Part shown: positions 1 to 5,857 of the stretch, one piece after another
Layout: each line of letters begins with the position of its first letter
How positions within the stretch are numbered: the stretch's first letter is position 1
Assembly (NCBI GenBank): GCA_013695115.1
Contig: JACDBD010000126.1
Coordinates: 1 to 6,378 of the forward strand
Source: Actinomycetota bacterium
Lineage (GTDB): Bacteria > Actinomycetota > Acidimicrobiia > IMCC26256 > JACDBD01
Reading direction: 5' to 3'
DNA: 6,378 nucleotides
Notes under the pieces: generated by a model
Databases searched by the model: none
The model's input: the letters and a program-made list of their open reading frames with translations, nothing else
What the model was told of the DNA's origin: nothing
Translations under genes and position numbers: made by a program

Positions 1-1934
1 CCGAGGAACAGCACCAGCCGCTGGATGAGCACGATCTCGAAGAAGATGAACCCGAGGCCCAGCGACGCGAAGTACAGCGCCGACATTCGCTTGCGGGGCA
101 ATGCCGACCAGATGTTGCGGATGGGGAGGAACGGCAGCAACAGGAACACCGCCGCCATCAGCGTGGCGACGCCGAGCAACAGCAACAGCACCCGCTCGCC
201 CACCGAGTCCTCGGGGTCGTCGCGGTCGATGGGGTCGCCGAAGTCGCTGATCACGTCGCGGAACTCGGTGAAGTGCCAGAAGAACGGGCCGTCATCGGTG
301 ATCGGCCGCACGTCGTAGGGGTACGACTCGTAGAACGCGTCGAGCTCGTCGTTCGGGAGCGTGGCGACCTCGCTCACCGACTGGCCCTCGACCGGGTTCC
401 CGGGCGCATACCGCAGCTTCGCCCCCGGCACCACCGGGATCTTCTCGAGCGTCCGCTCGACCTCGGCCGTCGTGAACGGCTTCTCCTTGACCAGGATCGT
501 CGAGTAGGTGCCGCCGACACCGGTGGGGGAGGTGATCACGACGATGTGGCGGGCGGGGTCGTCGACACCGCGCTCGCTCAGCGCCTCGCGCGCGGTGGCG
601 ACGTAGCGGGTGGTCCGGTTGGGCTTGTCCTTGTAGTCGTACTCGCCGTACTGCACCGCCACGATGCCGTCGTCGCTCAGGTGGTCGAAGCTCTCGACGA
701 TGGTGTCGGTCGTGTAGAGGTAGCTCTCCGAGAGCACGAACGCGCCCGCGGTCGCGGCGTTCGACGCCGAGTAGCTGTCGGGCGCGGGATAGAAGATGAG
801 GTCGTCCTCGTCGTCGCTGCGGGCCAGGTACGAGCGACCGTCGCCCCGCACGTAGTTGACCTTGGGGTGCTCGGCGAGATTGCCGGTGTACTCGGCGAAG
901 TCGTCGACGACGAGGTCGTACGTGACCGGGTTGAGCTCGATGGCGTCGACGTGGCCGGCGTCGAAGTACAGCGAGGTCAGCACCTCGTTGCCGCCGGCGG
1001 CGCCGATGATCATCACGTTCTCGGGCGGCTCGCCTACCGCCGCGAACGGGAACACCCGGGGATCGGTCTCGAACCGGGCCAGATCGGCGACGTCGCCGTC
1101 CCACGGGTAGATGGCCGAGCCGACCAGACCGTCGTGGTACAGGAGGCGCCCGTCGGGCACCTCGGCGACGTCGACCCGGAAGATCGGGCTCCACGCCGAG
1201 AACAGCGTGCCCTGGCGGTCGACGTCGACCTTGGTCGCCTCGACCCGTTGGCGGGGGAGCAGCGTCGGCCAGATCGCGGTGATGACGAGCACGACCGCCA
1301 GCACCGCGCCGATGGGCAGGGCGCGCTGGGCGCGGAGCCGCCAGGCGATGCGCAGGCCGGCGAGGACGAGAATGAGCCCGGCGAGGACGATCGTCGACGG
1401 CGGCCCGATCGAGCCGACCAGGAAGACAACCACCCCGCACGCCAGGCCCGCGCCGAGGAGGTCGGCGAAGTAGAGCCGGCCGATCTGGTGCGACCGCCGG
1501 GCGAACAGCGTCGCGATCATCACGCCCACCGCGATGAACGACGAGAACAGCGCCAGGCAGATGAACAGGAGCCGGCCCACGTTCTCGAACGACGCGAAGC
1601 TGCCGTACTCCCAGATCGCCAGGGTGTCGATGGTCGTCGCGGCCACGATCGCGTGGCCGACCAGCACGCTCGCGCCGCCCAGCAGCAGACCCCACAGCAG
1701 GATCGTGTCCAGCGAGGCCTTCCGGAGTCGCCCCGAGATCGATACGATCACTCCACCGCTCCCGATACCGAGCAGCGCGAGGCCGATGACGAGGTACGTG
1801 TAGTAGTAGAAGAGCTTGAACGAGACGATGCGTGTGTAGCTGATCTCGAGCAGCAGGGCCGCGAAGCTGATCAGGAAGATCTCGAGGTTGTAGGAGCGGG
1901 CCGACGAGTCGTCGTCGCCGGGCACGGTGCTCAC
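1..1934 (-). CDS. Spermidine-synthase-like membrane protein (3' end outside window)
   Basis: Reading from a GTG at 1934 gives 644 open codons running off the left edge, so the C-terminus is missing. The N-terminal half (about residues 17-226) has roughly seven hydrophobic helices, beginning EIFLISFAALLLEISYTR, which is typical of membrane-anchored spermidine synthase homologues. A soluble Rossmann-type methyltransferase-like domain follows (about 240-540), with the nucleotide-binding stretch VMIIGAAGGNEVL (308-319) and acidic end AIELNP (331-336). Then come AGAFVLSESYLYT (396-408) and TDDGPFFWHF (546-555), both family hallmarks. Membrane helices resume at about 581-604 and 617-644 (GLGFIFFEIVLIQRLVLFL). 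The usual catalytic acidic motif is replaced by FYPAPDSYSA (381-390), so true aminopropyl transfer is doubtful. The start is supported by the divergent layout, but no strong ribosome site is visible; a second in-frame GTG lies at 1925. Family assignment is firm; substrate and function are unknown. Confidence 0.88.
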   Translation of the reverse strand, partial: MSTVPGDDDSSARSYNLEIFLISFAALLLEISYTRIVSFKLFYYYTYLVIGLALLGIGSGGVIVSISGRLRKASLDTILLWGLLLGGASVLVGHAIVAATTIDTLAIWEYGSFASFENVGRLLFICLALFSSFIAVGVMIATLFARRSHQIGRLYFADLLGAGLACGVVVFLVGSIGPPSTIVLAGLILVLAGLRIAWRLRAQRALPIGAVLAVVLVITAIWPTLLPRQRVEATKVDVDRQGTLFSAWSPIFRVDVAEVPDGRLLYHDGLVGSAIYPWDGDVADLARFETDPRVFPFAAVGEPPENVMIIGAAGGNEVLTSLYFDAGHVDAIELNPVTYDLVVDDFAEYTGNLAEHPKVNYVRGDGRSYLARSDDEDDLIFYPAPDSYSASNAATAGAFVLSESYLYTTDTIVESFDHLSDDGIVAVQYGEYDYKDKPNRTTRYVATAREALSERGVDDPARHIVVITSPTGVGGTYSTILVKEKPFTTAEVERTLEKIPVVPGAKLRYAPGNPVEGQSVSEVATLPNDELDAFYESYPYDVRPITDDGPFFWHFTEFRDVISDFGDPIDRDDPEDSVGERVLLLLLGVATLMAAVFLLLPFLPIRNIWSALPRKRMSALYFASLGLGFIFFEIVLIQRLVLFL

Positions 1935-2099
1935 GCCGCCCGCGGGGCCAACCCCCGTCTCCGCTTCGTCGGCGGTCCGCCGATCCAGGGTGCCTTGTGC
2001 CTGGGGTCGCGCGCGGTTCGAGGAAGGGACGCCGACGACCGGGTGAGCCTACCGACCGGTTGCGGTCTCGGCGGATCGGGGTCGTGCGAGACTCGGCCG
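1935..2099. promoter_or_regulatory. Divergent intergenic region between the membrane protein and the Tat-signal protein
   Basis: This 165-bp gap must hold the start signals for both outward-facing genes. I see no convincing -35/-10 pair in either direction. The only purine-rich run is AGGAAGGGA (2021-2029), which lies 13 bases before an alternative in-frame GTG at 2043 for the plus-strand gene. A weak arm pair, CCAGG (1985-1989) and CCTGG (2000-2004), could be a small operator or chance in such GC-rich DNA. Confidence 0.35.
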
Positions 2100-3578
2100 G
2101 TGGACCGTCGCGGGTTCCTCCGTTCTGCCGGTGGTGCTGCCGCGTTCCTCACGCTGGCCGACGGGCGCCGGCTCCGCATGCCCACGACGGCCGCGGGCAC
2201 GGGCGGCCCCGAGGCCGATCGCCCCGGGCCCGCGACCACCGCGTTCATGGACGGGCTGTGGGACGAGAGCCTCGGGCTCATCCGCTTTCCCTTCGAGGAG
2301 CAGCCCCCGCCGGTGCGCGAAACCTCGTGGTACGCCCTCGGGCTGCTCCAGCGGGACGGCGACGGCGACAGCGACCGGGCGCGCCGGGCGCTGGAGACCG
2401 TCGTCTCGCGCCAGTACGTCAGCCCCGGCGCGCTCTTCCACGGCAGCTACGCCCGCTACGGCACCGACCCGCCGCTCCCGCCGGCCGAGGCGCGGGAGTT
2501 CGCCGAGTTCGATCCCAACTGGCGCCAGTTCATCGGCACCGCGCTGGCACTGGCGGTCGAGCGGTTCGGCAAGCAGCTCGGTTCACTCAGCGCGGACCTC
2601 GAGGCGTCGATCGAGCTCGCTGCCGCCGGCGAGCGGGTCGACCGGGTCGAACCCGACTACTCGAACATCGCGCTCATGCACGCGTGGCTGCTGGCGTATA
2701 CCGGCTCCAAGAAGGAAGGCGAGGAGCTGGCGCGTTCGATTCTCGTCCGGTACCGCGAAGCGGACGCGCTCGACGAGTACAACTCACCCACCTACGACGG
2801 CATCGCCCTCTACGCGATCTCGCTGTGGCGGGCGGAGCCGCCCTCCAAGCTGTTCGCCCGCCTGGGTGACGAGCTCTACGAGGGCATCTGGAGCGACATC
2901 GCCGGCACGTACCACGCCGGGCTGCGCAACGCCTGCGGTCCGTTCGCTCGCGCTGTCGGCATGGACCAGACCGTGTACGCCACGCCTACCGGCCTGTGGA
3001 TCTGGGGCGCGATTGGACGCGAGCGAGCGCCCTTCCCCGATCTCACCCAGCCCTTCGAGCACGCCGGCGACGCATGCTTCGGCCCGCTGGCCGAGCTGCT
3101 GGCCGCCGACGTGCCCGGCTCGGCGCGCCGTCACCTGGAACGTTTCCGCAAGGAGCGGGTCGTGCGCGCCGGGGTCGAGGGCAGGTGGGAGTCGACGTCG
3201 TGGCTATCGGAGGACGTGATGCTCGGCGGCCACACCGGCGAGACGGTGCGGATCGGCGGCGCCCAGGTGCACCCCGGCACCATCCATTGGGCCGACGGCT
3301 GGGCCCGCGTCCTGGGCAGCGGTGGCGCGCCGATCAACGCCGTTGCCGAGAAGCGCGTCCTCGACATCACGATCGAGCCCCCGGGCCCGGCGGTCATCAC
3401 GATCGGGGCCCCCGGCCTCGATCCCGCCGCGGTCCACGACACCGAATGGGAGCTCCCCGGCCTCCGGGTCGCGGTCACCTGCGACCTGTCCCCGTCGGTT
3501 GCGCCCCACGCGGTGGAGGACGGCGTCGAGCTCGAGTACCCGCCGACCCGGCTCGTCCTCGAGGTGGCGTCCGACTAG
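2100..3578 (+). CDS. Tat-signal protein, unknown function, probable alpha/alpha-barrel fold
   Basis: This 492-residue protein begins VDRRGFLRSAGGAAAFLTLA, a twin-arginine signal (RRGFL, residues 3-7, then a short hydrophobic stretch), so folded export by the Tat pathway is expected. Residues about 45-340 are helix-rich with aromatic and acidic motifs that look conserved: WRQFIGTALAL (141-151), YSNIALMHAWLLAYTG (187-202), EYNSPTYDGIALYAISLW (226-243) and GPFARAVGMDQTVYATPTGLW (from 280). This resembles alpha/alpha-toroid glycan-active or terpene-hydrating enzymes, but I cannot name a family. The last 75 residues or so look beta-rich (LDITIEPPGPAVITIG, 421-436). The GTG at 2100 is chosen because it places RR right after the start, as in many Tat substrates. 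GTG 2043 would add 19 residues and has AGGAAGGGA 13 bases upstream. It is divergent from the membrane spermidine-synthase-like gene, and a shared envelope role is possible but unproven. Its TAG overlaps the marR stop. Confidence 0.85.
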   Translation: MDRRGFLRSAGGAAAFLTLADGRRLRMPTTAAGTGGPEADRPGPATTAFMDGLWDESLGLIRFPFEEQPPPVRETSWYALGLLQRDGDGDSDRARRALETVVSRQYVSPGALFHGSYARYGTDPPLPPAEAREFAEFDPNWRQFIGTALALAVERFGKQLGSLSADLEASIELAAAGERVDRVEPDYSNIALMHAWLLAYTGSKKEGEELARSILVRYREADALDEYNSPTYDGIALYAISLWRAEPPSKLFARLGDELYEGIWSDIAGTYHAGLRNACGPFARAVGMDQTVYATPTGLWIWGAIGRERAPFPDLTQPFEHAGDACFGPLAELLAADVPGSARRHLERFRKERVVRAGVEGRWESTSWLSEDVMLGGHTGETVRIGGAQVHPGTIHWADGWARVLGSGGAPINAVAEKRVLDITIEPPGPAVITIGAPGLDPAAVHDTEWELPGLRVAVTCDLSPSVAPHAVEDGVELEYPPTRLVLEVASD

Positions 3579-4027
3579 CTGTGGGGTTGGGCGTCGACCA
3601 GCCGCTCCATCGCGCCGGCGAGGACGTCGGTCTCCTCCCGACTGAGGTGGCGGGCGAAGTGCTCGGCCACACCGCGCGCATGCACTGGTGACGCCTGGCG
3701 CAACGCCTTGCGACCCGCGGACGTGATCATGGCGAACGCCCCGCGCCGATCGTCGGTGCAGCGCTCCCGAGAGACGTAACCGGCGCGCTCCATCCGGTCG
3801 ACCAGGCGGGTCAGGCCGCTGCGCGAGAGCAGCACCGCCTCGGCCAGCTCCCGCATGCGGAGCCGGCCGCCGTCGGCCTCCGCGAGCTGCGCCAGCACGT
3901 CATAGAACGCGATGGGCATGCCTCGCTGGGCCTCGAGTTCCCGCTCGAGCGTCCCCAGCAGCGTGGCGTGGGCGCGCAGGAAGGCACGCCATGCCGCCAG
4001 CTCGCGCCCCGACAGCGCCTCCGCCAC
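3575..4027 (-). CDS. MarR-family transcriptional regulator
   Basis: The 150-residue length is typical of MarR dimeric winged-helix repressors, which usually sense small phenolic or oxidant ligands. An N-terminal dimerisation helix (about 8-35) leads to the winged HTH: LRMRELAEAVLLSRSGLTRLV (from 56) covers both HTH helices, with recognition helix about 68-80 and RMERAGYVSRE (78-88) after it. The wing contains DDRRGAFAMITSAGRKAL (92-109) with the conserved Asp-Arg-Arg. The C-terminal helix (about 128-146) completes the dimer interface. The GTG at 4027 is favoured because an in-frame TAG sits just upstream at 4039-4037. No Shine-Dalgarno sequence is visible, so leaderless translation is possible. 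It is divergent from the Sm-like gene, and two palindromes lie in that gap, suggesting autoregulation and control of the neighbour. The ligand is unknown. Confidence 0.92.
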   Translation of the reverse strand: MAEALSGRELAAWRAFLRAHATLLGTLERELEAQRGMPIAFYDVLAQLAEADGGRLRMRELAEAVLLSRSGLTRLVDRMERAGYVSRERCTDDRRGAFAMITSAGRKALRQASPVHARGVAEHFARHLSREETDVLAGAMERLVDAQPHS

Positions 4028-4047
4028 CCCCGGAGGCTATCGAGGCT

Positions 4048-4066
4048 GCAATCATTGCTGCAGCAA
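4048..4066. promoter_or_regulatory. Overlapping palindromes, candidate MarR operator
   Basis: Two perfect dyads overlap here: GCAAT-C-ATTGC (4048-4058) and TTGCTGCAGCAA (4055-4066). They share the half-site ATTGC/GCAAT, as MarR-family boxes often do, and lie 21-39 bases upstream of the marR GTG, in the gap it shares with the divergent gene. Repression of both genes by the MarR protein is the natural reading, but binding is inferred. Confidence 0.55.
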
Positions 4067-4116
4067 CGAGATCGCGGCACTAGCTTGCGCGGCGTCCCGC
4101 TCCGGCATCCCGATCC

Positions 4117-4122
4117 GGGAGG
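4117..4122 (+). promoter_or_regulatory. Ribosome binding site GGGAGG deciding the start at 4127
   Basis: GGGAGG stands 4 bases before the ATG at 4127. It decides against longer in-frame readings beginning as far back as 3968, which would overlap the marR coding region on the other strand. Confidence 0.75.
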
Positions 4123-4126
4123 CGCG

Positions 4127-4717
4127 ATGACGAGCCGCGATCCCCTCGACACCGGCAGGCCCGACCTCGCCGCGACCGCCGGACGTCTGCGTGACGAGTG
4201 GCGGGCCGAGGAAGAGGAGTGGTCCCGAGCCGCGGCTACCCAATGGGCTCATGGGCGGCGACTCGTCGACATCGCCCGGGAGCTCATGCACCGGGGGGAC
4301 GCGGTCGCCGTCACTTCCGGCCGCGCGACGTTCACCGGCGTAGTGACACATGTCGGCGCGGACCTGCTGCGTTTGCGCACCGCGGCTGGATCGGTCGACG
4401 TGCATCTCGCCGCACTCACTGCCGGTGGCGATGGCGGTCGTCACGTTCGCTTGCCGGCGCCAGTGCTCCTCCGAGTGGTAGAGCGTGCCCGATCCGGCGG
4501 CCGTCGCGCCGGGGGCGGAGCCGACAGCTTTCGTGCCTGCCTCCTGGAACACGAGACGGAGGCCGTCGAAGTCGTGGTCGGCTCGCTGCTGCTCGATGAC
4601 GAACTGCGGGGCACTGTGACGGTCGGCCGCGATCAGCTGCGCGTGTGTGACCGCGACGGTGGTGAGGTCTACCTGCCGCTGGCCTGGGTCTCGTGGGTCA
4701 TGCCCTGGCGGGAGTGA
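4127..4717 (+). CDS. Hypothetical protein with two Sm-like beta segments
   Basis: A 196-residue soluble protein without signal peptide or membrane segment. Residues about 12-56 form an acidic/Arg-rich amphipathic helical region (LRDEWRAEEEEWSRAA, then VDIARELMHRGD). Two beta-rich segments follow: about 57-97 (DAVAVTSGRATFTGVVTHVG, then LLRLRTAAGSVDVHLAAL) and about 147-190 (DELRGTVTVGRDQLRVCD, then GGEVYLPLAWVSWV). Each has the pattern 'G-hydrophobic strand, G-x-D-x-L-R-(V/L), G-x-V-x-(V/L)-x-L', suggesting a duplicated small barrel of Sm/PRC type, linked by a Gly/Arg-rich spacer (123-132). I recall similar proteins in acidimicrobial genomes near SAF/pilus genes, but only from memory. It starts with a strong ribosome site and is divergent from marR. 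Its stop lies 4 bases from the convergent vapC stop. No catalytic residues are evident; a binding or assembly role is speculation. Confidence 0.8.
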   Translation: MTSRDPLDTGRPDLAATAGRLRDEWRAEEEEWSRAAATQWAHGRRLVDIARELMHRGDAVAVTSGRATFTGVVTHVGADLLRLRTAAGSVDVHLAALTAGGDGGRHVRLPAPVLLRVVERARSGGRRAGGGADSFRACLLEHETEAVEVVVGSLLLDDELRGTVTVGRDQLRVCDRDGGEVYLPLAWVSWVMPWRE

Positions 4718-4721
4718 TCGC

Positions 4722-5141
4722 TCACACGCCGGCGATTGTCAAACCGAGCTGCTCGCCAGCCGAGCTGAGGGAGCGGTCTGCTGTCACGAGAACGAGATCA
4801 CGATCGGTGATGGCTTCCGCCGAGGCGAGGTGGACCGCGTCGAAACCCCGGAGCGACAGGTCTTCGGCGATGTCGCCGGCCCGGCGCATCAGCGCGGTCC
4901 CCACCGCGACCTCATGGAGATCCTCCCAGCGAGCCTCGAGATCCTGGCGGGCCCGCCCGAAGGCCGCTCGGTCGAGCCGCTTCATGACTCGCGCCCGTGC
5001 GAGTGCGGCCCGACCTTCGGGGTAGAGGATCGTCGACGCGACGATTCGTCCGGCCTCGTCCCAGAGCGCCGCCACCTCGCCCGATCCGGCCTCGACAAGC
5101 ACGAGCTTGATAAAGGCTGAGGTGTCGAAGTAGCAGATCAC
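4722..5141 (-). CDS. vapC: VapC-like PIN-domain ribonuclease toxin
   Basis: A 139-residue PIN-domain protein, normal length for VapC toxins, which are Mg-dependent RNases that cut tRNA, rRNA or mRNA when freed from their antitoxin. The acidic active-site set is complete: Asp6 in YFDTSAFIKL, Glu42 in YPEGRAAL, Asp101 in GFDAVHLASA and Asp122 in VTADRSL. The start is taken as GTG 5141, whose GTGA overlaps the vapB stop by 4 bases; GTG 5144, one codon earlier, is equally possible. This coupling and order (antitoxin first) are standard for vapBC. No separate ribosome site is evident, so translation probably depends on vapB. Longer in-frame readings back to 5720 lie antisense or out of frame over vapB and the HTH gene and are not used. 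The toxin appears intact; its RNA target cannot be predicted from sequence. Confidence 0.93.
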   Translation of the reverse strand: MICYFDTSAFIKLVLVEAGSGEVAALWDEAGRIVASTILYPEGRAALARARVMKRLDRAAFGRARQDLEARWEDLHEVAVGTALMRRAGDIAEDLSLRGFDAVHLASAEAITDRDLVLVTADRSLSSAGEQLGLTIAGV

Positions 5142-5401
5142 CACCGACGGTCTTCGATCACGAGGTCGCTGACGGAGCCCTTTGCCTTGACGCGAGGCAT
5201 CCCCCGCGTACGGCGCTTCGAGCGCGGTGGTGTGATGACTCCCCCTCGCACCAGCCGGTCGAAGTTGCTCTCGCCGTCTACCGGGACCAGCCGCGCGACC
5301 GGCTTTCCGCGGTCCGTGATCACGACCTCTTCGCCCTTGCGGGCTCGCGCGACCCACTTGCTCAGCTGATCGCGTAACTCGCGGATGCCGACTACCATCA
5401 T
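5138..5401 (-). CDS. vapB: Phd/YefM-type antitoxin of the vapBC pair
   Basis: An 87-residue antitoxin. The N-terminal part has the Phd/YefM signature: VGIRELRDQLSKWVARARKG (4-23), then EEVVITDRGKPVARLVPV (24-41), which forms the DNA-binding dimer domain. The C-terminal part, FDRLVRGGVITPPRSKRR (47-64) and VKAKGSVSDLVIEDRRW (71-87), is the flexible tail that binds and inhibits PIN toxins, and resembles actinobacterial VapB tails. ATG 5401 (with ATG 5398 next) fits the usual family start and has GGAG 4 bases upstream. GTG 5419 is a serious alternative: GGAGGG (5430-5425) stands 5 bases before it and would add six residues (VATWSP). In that case one of the two promoter repeats would be coding. 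The antitoxin-toxin complex probably represses its own promoter. Confidence 0.9.
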   Translation of the reverse strand: MMVVGIRELRDQLSKWVARARKGEEVVITDRGKPVARLVPVDGESNFDRLVRGGVITPPRSKRRTRGMPRVKAKGSVSDLVIEDRRW

Positions 5402-5411
5402 CGGACTCCAT

Positions 5412-5451
5412 GTAGCCACCTGAACCCTCCGATCGTAGCCACATCGGGGGG
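5412..5451. promoter_or_regulatory. Candidate vapBC operator: direct repeats and an inverted repeat
   Basis: In the 77-bp gap in front of vapB, GTAGCCAC occurs twice (5412-5419 and 5435-5442), 23 bp apart, about two helical turns. An inverted repeat surrounds the upstream copy: CCCTCCGAT (5425-5433) and ATCGGGGGG (5443-5451), 8 of 9 positions pairing across a 9-base loop. On the minus strand TACGAT (5437-5432) resembles a -10 box. In RNA the second arm contains the GGAGGG ribosome site, so the hairpin might also limit translation. Autorepression by VapBC is the expected use; this is inferred. Confidence 0.5.
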
Positions 5452-5478
5452 GAAGTGCGGAGGCCGAATCGAGCGGGC

Positions 5479-5745
5479 TCAGCGGCGGTCGCGGGCCCGG
5501 TCGGTCGATGTCGACTGGTCGGCGCCGGGCTGGGCCTGGAGCCACTCGAGCAGCTCGGAGCGGATGAACCGCATCTCGCGTCCGCCGGGGAAGCGGTGGC
5601 AGGGGATCTTGTCCTCGCGAACCAGGCGCCGTAGGTGCTCCACGTGCACGTGCAGCATCTCGGCGGCCATGGCGGTCGTGAGGACGTCAGGGAAGTCGAC
5701 GGGTGCCCTGGGAGCGTCATCCTCGGCGGCGGCCATGTGCACCAT
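5479..5745 (-). CDS. Helix-turn-helix protein, excisionase/MerR-like (HTH_17)
   Basis: An 88-residue protein whose core (about 20-70) matches the small excisionase/MerR-type HTH: DVLTTAMAAEMLHVHVEHLRR (from 20) is the two-helix DNA-binding part, and LVREDKIPCHRFPGGREMRF (from 41) followed by IRSELLEWL (61-69) is the wing and closing helix. The tail is short and polar. ATG 5745 is favoured by GGAGG nine bases upstream; ATG 5736 is an alternative. It lies on the same strand and 77 bp before vapB, so it may be co-transcribed with vapBC, although vapB has its own promoter-like repeats. It is divergent from the SAF-domain gene. No integrase or att site is seen, so an excisionase role is not supported; a local regulator, perhaps of the pilus genes, is more likely. 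HTH identity is secure; the target is not. Confidence 0.85.
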   Translation of the reverse strand: MVHMAAAEDDAPRAPVDFPDVLTTAMAAEMLHVHVEHLRRLVREDKIPCHRFPGGREMRFIRSELLEWLQAQPGADQSTSTDRARDRR

Positions 5746-5754
5746 CTTACCTGT

Positions 5755-5759
5755 CCTCC
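5755..5759 (-). promoter_or_regulatory. Ribosome binding site GGAGG for the HTH gene
   Basis: GGAGG on the minus strand, nine bases before ATG 5745 and 18 before ATG 5736, favours the longer start. Confidence 0.6.
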
Positions 5760-5786
5760 GCCCAGAGTGGTGCGCCCCTTGACAAC

Positions 5787-5811
5787 CTGAGGCCTCTTGC
5801 GGCACCCTCAG
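5787..5811. repeat. Inverted repeat CTGAGG-N13-CCTCAG
   Basis: CTGAGG (5787-5792) and CCTCAG (5806-5811) are perfect inverted arms, and the first arm overlaps the palindrome GAGGCCTC (5789-5796). It lies in the untranslated leader or promoter of the HTH gene, about 42 bases from its start codon. It could be an operator or a leader hairpin; six-base arms can also arise by chance. Confidence 0.35.
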
Positions 5812-5819
5812 TCCCGGGG

Positions 5820-5853
5820 CACGAACCGGCCAATCACACGAACCGGCCAATCA
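5820..5853. repeat. Perfect 17-bp tandem repeat, two copies
   Basis: CACGAACCGGCCAATCA occurs at 5820-5836 and again, directly abutting, at 5837-5853, with no mismatch. It sits near the middle of the 217-bp gap between the HTH gene and the SAF-domain gene, beside the inverted TTGACC pair. Iterated sites of this kind often bind a regulator, and the adjacent HTH protein is a candidate. A recent 17-bp slippage duplication is the alternative. Confidence 0.75.
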
Positions 5854-5857
5854 ATAG

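Noticed and set aside
292..1695. 467-codon open frame on the minus strand
   Set aside because: It is Arg/Pro/Gly-rich with no domain and is a frame-shifted shadow of the membrane-protein gene on the same strand, which has clear family motifs.
2131..3219. 362-codon plus-strand open frame overlapping the Tat-signal gene
   Set aside because: Its Ser/Arg/Pro-rich composition is typical of a wrong frame in GC-rich DNA. The frame ending at 3578 carries the Tat signal and motif structure.
3968..4126. Upstream extension of the Sm-like protein to 3968
   Set aside because: It would overlap the marR coding region, lacks a ribosome site and has no recognisable sequence, while ATG 4127 has GGGAGG at good spacing.
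5425..5451. Inverted repeat after the HTH gene as a rho-independent terminator
   Set aside because: On the minus strand no U-run follows the stem, and its position over the vapB ribosome site fits an operator or leader hairpin better.
5402..5545. N-terminal extension of the antitoxin to 5545
   Set aside because: It overlaps the HTH gene, is Pro/Arg-rich, and precedes the normal Phd/YefM start. Only the short extension to GTG 5419 is kept as an alternative.
5145..5720. Extension of the PIN toxin frame to a 332-residue protein
   Set aside because: The PIN domain begins at the vapB stop/start overlap. The extra residues are an out-of-frame reading of vapB and the HTH gene.
5479..5745. HTH protein as excisionase of an integrated element
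   Set aside because: No integrase, att-like direct repeats or tRNA gene is visible. Small HTH_17 proteins are often ordinary regulators.
5779..5784. Perfect TTGACA as a plus-strand -35 box
   Set aside because: No acceptable -10 hexamer occurs 16-19 bases downstream, and the SAF start codon is about 180 bases away.
5746..5850. Extension of the HTH protein to 5850
   Set aside because: It would translate the tandem repeat region. GGAGG before ATG 5745 and the family length support the shorter protein.
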